DNA from: Colias croceus
Taxonomy: Eukaryota > Arthropoda > Insecta > Lepidoptera > Pieridae
Length of the DNA: 64,000 nt
Direction: 5' to 3'
NCBI RefSeq assembly: GCF_905220415.1
Contig: NC_059563.1
Location: 5,590,001-5,654,000, forward strand
Both the position numbers and the translations under genes were made by a program. The stretch's first letter is position 1, and the number at the start of each line of letters is the position of its first letter. This document shows, one piece after another, positions 62,701-64,000 of this stretch. The notes beneath the pieces are model-generated. The model worked only from the letters and a program-made list of their open reading frames with translations, ran no database searches and was not told where the DNA came from.

Positions 62701-63837
62701 TTCTGACTTCGTGTGTTTTGCTTGTAAATATTTGGTATGTATCGTTGGAATCTCGACGAGAGCATTCGTGGCTTTCTTGGGCTGATAATGTCTTTAGAAA
62801 GAAAATTATAATCAACAAATGAATTAATGAATTATTCAGACGAATTATTTACACGAAATAAAAGTACAAAATAAACATAAATTGCACAATAGAAGATCTT
62901 ATGGCTTCCTAACTATCTCTTACAGGTAAAAAAAACTTTGAATAAATAACAGAAGTATAACAATAGTTATGAATATTAAGGGACATACAATAGGGAATAT
63001 ATTGCAAAAAATGTTATTTAAATAGACTGCACCAAAATTGCACAAAATATCAAGTCCAAGATCCTTCGAGCCGGATCTTCAAAGTTATACTTTACACTAA
63101 AAAAAAAACTATACTATCTTTAAAAATTTACTTAATTCCCGACATTTCAACCAAACCCAAACCTAAATCTATACATATGTATAATAAATCTGTAGAAGGG
63201 TCAATTCTGTACATTGAAAATATTGAAAAAATAACTAGCAGGGGGTGTTACTTACCAAACCCAAATATGTGATTAAAAAAATTTTTGTCTGTCTGTCTGT
63301 CTGTCTGTATGTGAAGACATCACGTGAAAACTACCGGTTCGATTTCGATGAAACTTGGTATAATTATACCTTATTATCCTGGGCGTAAAATAGGATACTT
63401 TTTATCCTGGAAAAATACGTAGAAAAAAAATAAATCTCAATTTTTCAGTTATCCATAGACGTTGTTCTGTAGTAGGTACCGCGAACACACGTTGCGTATT
63501 ATTATAGACCTAGCCGTATTTGGGTCCAATAGATATTTATAAGATGTCATTGTCCGAGTTACTCAAAATGGAGAAATAAACCATCCACGCAAAGACCGAC
63601 ATCCGCGCGGACGGAGTCGCGGGCGGAAGCTAGTTAATAATATTACTTAAAATTTTACTTAATTTTAACAAATTTGATAAATATCTGACCTTTTTACAAG
63701 CATTCTGCCCCTGTTGCCCAACGAGCATGTATATTTTCTCAGCGCGATGCAACTCAAATAGACCCCTTGCCTGTGCCCCGTGAGATACGCCTGCCCACAT
63801 TGAGCCTAAACCACCTGATGCCCCAGTGGCTATTATC
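41102..63837 (-). CDS. Alk: ALK/LTK-family receptor tyrosine kinase, C-terminal ~1063 residues in 19 exons
   Basis: Nineteen exons join in one frame with GT/AG sites and consistent phases, from 63837 down to the TAA at 41102-41104. Order: glycine-rich extracellular region (GASGGLGSMWAG, VGQQGQNAC, GGGGGGGATYVF, GGFGGGGGGCLRGGGGGGW), a six-Cys segment, one transmembrane helix, juxtamembrane region, kinase domain and a ~330-residue tail. Kinase landmarks: GQGAFG loop, VAVK lysine, FLMEA glutamate, LELL at the hinge/gatekeeper, HRDIAARN, DFG, the ALK-type YxxxYY activation loop (IYRADYY) and the WMPPEA motif. The glycine-rich region and YxxxYY are specific to ALK/LTK. In flies the receptor binds Jeb and signals through Ras/MAPK in visceral muscle and neurons; that role is inferred for this insect. 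MAM/LDLa exons must lie beyond the right edge. Introns are full of transposons, including a whole copia. Confidence 0.95.
42065..42203 (-). CDS. Alk: ALK exon, C-terminal tail
   Basis: Encodes LSSVEVASLDEDSPTDSD then KPTIWETSFIEKKSASEK. Acceptor GGATTCCTCAG-like (CCTCAG), donor CCCACT|GTGAGA. The frame is open only in the phase set by the adjoining exons. Confidence 0.78.
42600..42770. repeat. GC-rich dispersed repeat with terminal AAGCTATTGCAT inversion
   Basis: Starts near CGGGGACTGCCGCGG. It contains AAGCTATTGCATGC and, about 110 bp on, ATGCAATAGCTT, with CACCTCCGCCCATCGGAG and TCGGTCCCCGCGCTC between. I recall a similar unit as common in moth transcripts, but could not check. It lies about 25 bp from an ALK tail exon. 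Confidence 0.45.
42793..42913 (-). CDS. Alk: ALK exon, C-terminal tail, Ala-rich
   Basis: Encodes SPGYGNIRALAAGASARR then TKFLPSNSTDR. The acceptor CACTCTACCAG is the one that gives the right phase; the donor is GATAG|GTTTGT. GC-rich compared with its surroundings. The acceptor could be shifted to the CAG nine bases downstream without changing frame. Confidence 0.72.
43021..43074. repeat. 19-bp inverted repeat (hairpin) in an ALK intron
   Basis: Arms 43021-43039 and 43056-43074 (AGATACTATAATATTTTAT and its complement) differ at one base and are separated by 16 nt. Confidence 0.7.
43895..43989 (-). CDS. Alk: ALK exon, C-terminal tail
   Basis: Encodes PTEPLVPHSKGPTATSDS and QEMEDSPYPPLLK. Acceptor TCAATTATAG, donor GAAAG|GTAAGA. 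Phase 2 in and phase 1 out fit the neighbours. Confidence 0.78.
44650..44725 (-). pseudogene. Reverse transcriptase fragment (LINE remnant)
   Basis: The minus strand reads CGIPQGSIIGPY, the GxPQGSxLGP block of LINE reverse transcriptase. The following frame decays at once. Confidence 0.5.
45155..45216 (-). CDS. Alk: ALK exon, C-terminal tail (62 nt)
   Basis: Encodes RSSACDYLVPMVPQEKQTDD. Acceptor CTGTGTTGGCAG, donor GATAG|GTAATA. DYLVP is a candidate phosphotyrosine site. It is too short to stand out alone; support comes from exact phase fit with both neighbours. Confidence 0.78.
45417..45570 (+). repeat. ACTAGC-type repeat, T4 form
   Basis: ACTAGCTGCGCTCCGCGGTT start, GTTGGTCTTAGCGTGATGAT core, shortened 3' end. 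A small tandem duplication containing TGACATTGACAGTGACA lies just upstream at 45305-45390. Confidence 0.65.
45571..46963. other. ALK intron, no feature seen
   Basis: AT-rich. The open frame near 46178 lacks any recognisable motif. Confidence 0.4.
46964..47053 (-). CDS. Alk: ALK exon, C-terminal tail
   Basis: 90 nt, phase 0 to 0. Encodes DPEITSAPLPMMRSLIPL then TNDYFEHLNGMP. Acceptor TTTGTTTGTTAG, donor ATGCCG|GTATGT. Identified by phase, splice sites and the DYF-containing sequence; less conserved than the kinase. Confidence 0.8.
47182..47341 (+). repeat. GAAGTGAAACTTC element, type A, copy 3
   Basis: Degenerate 5' arm (TTGAAGTAAAACGTATTTAG), good internal GAGTACGGCGACGATTTTGG, intact GAAGTTTCACTTCTGACACG end and T-run. 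Confidence 0.7.
47629..47685 (+). pseudogene. Reverse transcriptase fragment (LINE remnant)
   Basis: The + strand reads SVPQGSTLGPLLFLDY, again the PQGS-LGPLLF block alone. The sense is opposite to ALK. Confidence 0.55.
47950..48056 (-). CDS. Alk: ALK exon, end of kinase domain
   Basis: Encodes CPADVYRLMCECWNPNPEER and PSFAQMFDRLQRFLQ, the last helices of the kinase domain including the conserved CW and RPSF residues. Acceptor ATTTTCACGCAG, donor TTGCAG|GTAATA. Confidence 0.93.
48270..48400 (+). repeat. LINE 3'-end fragment
   Basis: CCTGGTAGAGATTGCTGTTC, AAGGCCGCCTTTTGTAC and GTACAATAAAGTTTAATAAA look like the 3' end of a lepidopteran LINE with an AATAAA-type tail. Confidence 0.5.
48560..48812 (+). 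repeat. Retroelement 3' end with (TATTTC)n tail
   Basis: Ends ACATGGTGGCAAATAAAACA then three TATTTC units. The open frame on the opposite strand (48400-48723) is not supported as a gene. Confidence 0.4.
48815..49004 (+). repeat. ACTAGC-type repeat, T3 form, abutting an ALK donor site
   Basis: ACTAGCTTACCGCCCGCGGC start and ACTATGTAGTGAT end. The ALK donor GT is at 49014-49015, about ten bases away. Confidence 0.75.
49016..49134 (-). CDS. Alk: ALK exon, kinase C-lobe, boxed in by repeats
   Basis: 119 nt. Encodes SFGVLLWEVFSLGVMPYTGC and SNREVMQLVSGGGRLDKPY. Acceptor AATTGTCCAACAG, donor CTTATG|GTATGG. A T2 repeat ends about 12 bp before the acceptor AG and a T3 repeat begins about 10 bp after the donor, so almost no native intron remains on either side. 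Confidence 0.93.
49149..49601 (-). repeat. ACTAGC-type repeat, T2 form, abutting an ALK acceptor site
   Basis: Inverted T2 copy ending GCGGAAGCTAGT on the right and ATACATATAATAAATCTGTA on the left. The ALK acceptor AG is at 49135-49136. Confidence 0.75.
50936..51007 (+). pseudogene. Residual transposase N-terminus (psq/CENP-B-type HTH start)
   Basis: Reads MEPRKRRKVFSKTQLAEAI then NQIA and stop, 23 residues. Similar in style to Pogo/Tigger/Jerky proteins, where a basic stretch precedes the first HTH helix. Too short for certainty; support comes from the TA-flanked inverted repeats around it. Confidence 0.45.
51129..51215 (+). repeat. ATC-repeat retroelement end fragment
   Basis: ATCATCATCATCACTAGCTT, CATTCTATTGCTGGAAAAAG and GGCTTCCTCTCACATACGAT recall the GGCCTCC end of lepidopteran SINE/LINE units. 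It lies inside the pogo-like element. Confidence 0.4.
51626..51820 (-). CDS. Alk: ALK exon, catalytic and activation loops
   Basis: Encodes DIAARNCLLTSRGPGRVC, KIADFGMARDIYRADYYRKG and LPIKWMPPEAYMDGVFT. HRD, DFG and the YxxxYY activation motif are all intact. Donor TGTGTG|GTGAGT (phase 2). Confidence 0.95.
52019..52037 (+). repeat. Short TTAGG run (telomere-type)
   Basis: Three perfect TTAGG units plus TTAG. TTAGG is the canonical insect telomere repeat. At this length it may be chance or repair-derived. Confidence 0.6.
52366..52445 (-). pseudogene. Second decayed copy of the ALK kinase exon 3' end
   Basis: AAATCCGACTCGAAGGAGCA, TTGCATATATCCATC and intervening bases align with the 3' end and donor flank of the exon at 52864-53031, with about eight bases deleted. 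Weaker than the copy at 52495-52625. Confidence 0.65.
52495..52625 (-). pseudogene. First decayed copy of the ALK kinase exon 3' end
   Basis: On the minus strand it reads VKDLCLMDIWKGCEYLD then FIHR, against MKDLILCSLDICKGCKYLE and FIHR in the real exon. The flanking intron sequence ATTAAACTACAAATCCGG is shared too. The donor GT is changed to AT and the upstream part of the exon is absent, so it cannot splice as the parent does. Confidence 0.8.
52632..52813 (-). repeat. ACTAGC-type repeat, T5 form
   Basis: ATACTAATATTATAAAGAGG left end, GTATGTATGTATG run, GGCACAGACAATCTTTAGAC, and GGCGGACCGCTAGT right end. It separates the pseudo-exon from the functional exon. Confidence 0.7.
52864..53031 (-). 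CDS. Alk: ALK exon, kinase hinge and alpha-D/E
   Basis: Encodes FIVLELLGGGDLKQFLRDNR, ALTMKDLILCSLDICKGC and KYLESQRFIH. The donor ACACAG|GTTGGT is less typical but is the only one that joins to HRDIAARN in frame. Two decayed partial copies of its 3' end lie 0.25-0.5 kb downstream. Confidence 0.93.
53423..53648 (-). repeat. ACTAGC-type repeat, T1 form
   Basis: Inverted T1 copy from ATCCTACTAATATTATAAAT to GCGGGCGGAAATCTAGT. It ends about 33 bp from the donor of the N-lobe exon. Confidence 0.75.
53682..53897 (-). CDS. Alk: ALK exon, kinase N-lobe
   Basis: Encodes ALGQGAFGEVYQGLYKHQ, PVAVKTLPELSTGQAESD and FLMEAAIMAKFNHPNIVHII. It contains the ATP-binding glycine loop, the catalytic lysine and the alpha-C glutamate. 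Donor CCGAG|GTAAGC. Confidence 0.95.
53952..54113. repeat. GAAGTGAAACTTC element, type A, with hairpin end on both sides
   Basis: The left end is the inverse of the usual 3' end (AGAGCGTGTGTGCCAAGCAC then AGAAGTGAAACTTCTT). The right end is again a 3' end (AGTTTCACTTTTGACACGTG, GCTCAGCACACACGCTCTTT). Every other copy has this end on one side only. Confidence 0.75.
54178..54385 (-). CDS. Alk: ALK exon, intracellular juxtamembrane region
   Basis: Acceptor GTTTCCACAG, donor ATCAA|GTAAGT. It encodes NKYQRKKEAELHQKRLRE, then MAFNPHYGSETFCPLG with an NPHY motif, and VARELKLI-type sequence running into the kinase glycine loop. NPxY here is a possible PTB-domain docking site, as in mammalian ALK. 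Confidence 0.9.
54710..54775 (-). pseudogene. Reverse transcriptase fragment (LINE remnant)
   Basis: The minus strand reads TGVPQGTVIGPD, the same block as at 44.7 and 47.65 kb, without neighbouring RT motifs. Confidence 0.5.
54903..55004 (-). CDS. Alk: ALK exon, transmembrane helix
   Basis: 102 nt. Encodes EETWSQGWWILIIVLCVIGF and VCMVTVPCICLHL, a single hydrophobic span of about 25 residues. Donor ATTTGT|GTAAGT. A type B GAAGTGAAACTTC element lies 42 bp upstream of the acceptor. Confidence 0.92.
55046..55262 (-). repeat. GAAGTGAAACTTC element, type B, copy 3
   Basis: Inverted: AATGTGCGTGTACTAGTGTA at left, CCGATAAAGAAGTTTCACTT at right, with the ACGCGTAACGAAAAAATG core. Confidence 0.75.
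55503..55580 (-). repeat. LINE 3' end with (TTTGAG)n tail
   Basis: ACTCAAACTCAAACTCAAAC then ATTCAATTAGACTTCTTATA; the same 3' terminus as 20600-20655, opposite orientation. Confidence 0.5.
55694..55805 (-). CDS. Alk: ALK exon, juxtamembrane Cys-rich (EGF-like) segment
   Basis: Acceptor AATTCCAG, donor TATTT|GTGAGT. It encodes ACGCNYRCVAMNEYRSEV then KCYCPASWATDANDATKC, with six cysteines in EGF-like spacing just outside the membrane. Confidence 0.9.
55866..56345. other. ALK intron, no feature seen
   Basis: AT-rich; a short frame here has no recognisable similarity. Confidence 0.4.
56349..56494 (-). CDS. Alk: ALK exon, end of glycine-rich region
   Basis: Acceptor TCTCCTCCAG, donor ATACAT|GTGAGT (phase 0). 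It encodes GSTHEGVGQHGEGGWSYI to GPGEVLIIPAIH; the GEV-I segment just before the Cys-rich stretch is as in other ALKs. Confidence 0.9.
56677..56840 (-). repeat. 3' LTR of the copia element
   Basis: 164 bp, TGATGGGTTTTGGGCAGGAA to CTCTTTTCACCAACA on the + strand. Preceded by target duplication GTTGT at 56672-56676. Confidence 0.95.
56926..60921 (-). CDS. Copia gag-pol polyprotein (1331 aa)
   Basis: A single ORF as in copia-type elements. Gag (about 1-240) ends in the zinc knuckle CFKCKKLGHFSRNC. Protease: LIDSGASSHMC. Integrase: HRRLGHLNMRS and CEACVKGK zinc motif, then catalytic HSDLCGPM, RTDNGGEY and NGVAERANRT. Reverse transcriptase: KWVFKKKKDLDG, VRTAFLNGDL, YGLKQASKSW and the catalytic YVDDILLF. 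RNase H: DADWASCEVDRRSYTGF, SSTEAEYMAL and DNQSA. The integrase-before-RT order identifies Ty1/copia. The ATG at 60921 lies about 110 bp inside the right LTR. No stop or frameshift is seen. Confidence 0.97.
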   Translation of the reverse strand: MATSTSVSTLAPVEKLSGIENYSNWKFQLKMLLIHEDLWDVVSEDKTEDVKDAAHMKRSQKALAKICLSVKPSVFTHVRNAETARDAWINLQKAYEDKGLSRRLSLLRLLFATKLCECESMEAYVAKISDLSQQLNDIGSPLEDDFVAVLLLSGLSQDFDPLIMALENSNIKLSSEVVKTKLMQEKQRRDEKGDTSSTALVAARKKIKCFKCKKLGHFSRNCKSVKPVKAESSTNQLLLTALSACVQNDIWLIDSGASSHMCHDKNILNNFVPGYVSEVKVANGEKLFTAGRGDVKVNLKLGIKTISEVYHVPNLATNLLSVSALTRKGFRVIFNEKCCNIFYGKKLAATAVHKNGVYQLETAESVRERDLCVVGCGGCSMFSGNSVESATTKVNTEAQDLVQKKASESCKKETELSFQAAANSVTQETWHRRLGHLNMRSMHLLMKGMASGITYDKSQFSQCEACVKGKLSKLPFPKKAQSRSNELLGVVHSDLCGPMPVKSFGGASYFLTFIDDCSRKTWIYFLKNKSEVFDNFKHFKAMVENQTNRKIKLLRTDNGGEYVNSIFQEYLKDNGIIHQTTIPHSPQQNGVAERANRTIVEKARSMLRDAGLDGQFWAEAVNTAVYLKNRSPTKAVYGSTPEEKWTNEKVNLSHLRIFGCVVYALTQNRKKLDSKCKPYIFVGYCENSKGYRLIDPENLSKIIKSRNVAFFENKFYTKNTEKCENGDFFMMINNLQTENLNSNDSHVEVAQSENSLSPEKGEENEIVTNPRRQCIFELDDSDSSSSVDPSDVTYIPGESTLEDAMDTSEYDSACTAMLTCIGDEPETVQEALGGAEAVHWKKAMADEYQSFIKNKCWTLTDPSKDQKPIKCKWVFKKKKDLDGNLKQYKARLVAKGFTQRYGIDYEETFSPVVRYSTIRILLALAAEKQMDIDHLDVRTAFLNGDLQEKVFMEQPEGYKVKGCEHKVYKLHKAIYGLKQASKSWYEKINHVLVTKLCFRRLSSEPCVYFKSNGEELVIIGLYVDDILLFSTRNSQMKVEIKKKLMQEFEMKDLGPASHILGMRITRNQDNIYLDQSSYIKNVLDRFHMTDCKPAQTPMESGLKLVKADKKEENLEYRNLIGCLNYISVSSRPDIAHAVSMLSQYNDCYDQRHWKAAKRVLRYLKGTVNYKLVFSRSGLDINGYIDADWASCEVDRRSYTGFVFQIGNCSVSWESRKQRTVALSSTEAEYMALSDSCKEALFIRTLLYELLGRHCSVTIFNDNQSAQKLCKNPMYHARTKHIDVRHHFIREVVKDNIVNLNYLCTSEMTADILTKPLTKEKHYKFVTCLGLQ
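61018..61031 (-). other. Copia primer-binding site (internal initiator tRNA-Met)
   Basis: CTGGGCCCATAACC on the + strand equals the anticodon-stem/loop segment of animal initiator tRNA-Met as I know it. Drosophila copia is known to prime from a half-molecule of this tRNA. It lies directly next to the 5' LTR. Confidence 0.85.
61032..61195 (-). repeat. 5' LTR of the copia element
   Basis: Same 164 bp as the other LTR with no difference seen by eye. Followed by the target duplication GTTGT at 61196-61200. Confidence 0.95.
61555..61734 (-). CDS. Alk: ALK exon, glycine-rich region with Cys-flanked poly-Gly
   Basis: 180 nt; acceptor TATTTATGCAG, donor GTTGG|GTGAGT. It encodes AGAGGGWTG, RGGALQEGGAGGRACTGG and GGFGGGGGGCLRGGGGGGW. 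The strongly C-rich + strand here is the complement of Gly codons. It is separated from the next exon by 5.06 kb, 4.5 kb of it the copia insertion. Confidence 0.9.
62261..62420 (-). CDS. Alk: ALK exon, glycine-rich region
   Basis: Acceptor TTATCTTCCAG, donor CTTCGG|GTAAGT (phase 1). It encodes LGKNGRPIPLLVGGGGGG, then an Asn/Arg-rich stretch ending GQPGRTSG. Confidence 0.9.
62645..62791 (-). CDS. Alk: ALK exon, glycine-rich region
   Basis: 147 nt, phase 0 to 0; acceptor CTTTCTAAAG, donor TTTTTG|GTAAGT. It encodes TLSAQESHECSRRDSND to VVDGGGGGGGATYVFL, matching the poly-Gly ATYVF segment of ALK. Confidence 0.9.
63170..63634 (-). repeat. ACTAGC-type repeat, T2 form
   Basis: Inverted T2 copy from ACATATGTATAATAAATCTG to GCGGGCGGAAGCTAGT, with a GTCTGTCTGTCTGTCTGT tract. 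It ends 56 bp from the most upstream ALK exon. Confidence 0.75.
63690..63837 (-). CDS. Alk: ALK exon, start of glycine-rich region
   Basis: Acceptor TCATTTTCTAG, donor AAAAAG|GTCAGA. It encodes IIATGASGGLGSMWAGVS through LFELHRAEKIYMLVGQQGQ to NACKK. VGQQGxxAC is a hallmark of ALK/LTK extracellular domains. This is the most upstream exon in the window. Confidence 0.9.
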
Positions 63838-63976
63838 CTAGAAAATGAGACAAAGATTTTTTGAAGTCGGTTAAAAATATAGTTCATGAATTCTTCGTTT
63901 AAAAAAAGAAACAAGTTGATGTCATTTTCATTTCATTTTCAGATTCATTCGTTTTTCGATTGATATCGTGATCTTG

Positions 63977-64000
63977 TTGAAGTGAAACTTCTTTAAGCGC
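63977..64000 (+). repeat. GAAGTGAAACTTC element, type A, cut by window end
   Basis: TTGAAGTGAAACTTCTTTAA then GCGC, the start of another type A copy. Confidence 0.7.

Overview
The window looks like animal, almost certainly lepidopteran (moth or butterfly), nuclear DNA. It is AT-rich and split into many small exons. It is packed with dispersed repeats typical of Lepidoptera: ACTAGC-starting, GC-headed short retroelements, and tRNA-headed SINEs with ATG-repeat tails. It also has a short TTAGG run and a clear insect ALK-type receptor gene. This assignment is inference from content; no search was run.

There are two host genes in convergent orientation. On the + strand, seven exons (21675-35058) encode the last ~743 residues of a Ser-rich, probably disordered protein that I do not recognise. 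All splice phases agree. It carries a duplicated two-exon module (exons 2-3 and 6-7, each pairing a WK-x-RASYDP-x-KAA motif with a following RSQSFH motif). Its 5' part lies left of 21.6 kb or outside the window. Its 3'UTR probably ends near 36.63 kb.

On the - strand, nineteen exons (63837 down to 41102) encode about 1063 residues of an ALK/LTK-family receptor tyrosine kinase: glycine-rich extracellular region, small Cys-rich segment, transmembrane helix, juxtamembrane region, complete kinase domain and a long tail. The splice phases of all nineteen agree. The MAM/LDLa-type N-terminus expected for ALK is beyond the right edge. The 3'UTR probably reaches about 38.27 kb.

The rest is mostly mobile DNA. 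0-21 kb: ACTAGC-type repeats, two SINE copies, a decayed PIF1/Helitron helicase fragment followed by a 132-bp tandem array, and a 5'-truncated LINE (10.5-12.8 kb). 28.1-33.1 kb: an intact two-ORF CR1-like LINE nested inside a MITE in the last intron of the + gene. 41-64 kb (ALK introns): a young copia-type LTR retrotransposon with two LTRs that look identical (56677-61195), a 1.65-kb pogo-like deletion derivative (49810-51456), hairpin-ended short repeats, and decayed partial duplicates of an ALK kinase exon. One ALK exon is hemmed in by repeats about 10 bp from each splice site.

No prokaryote-type system, CRISPR array or rRNA gene is present. The observations most worth following are the ALK pseudo-exons and repeat-bounded exon, the GAAGTGAAACTTC repeat family, and the duplicated exon module of the unknown gene.
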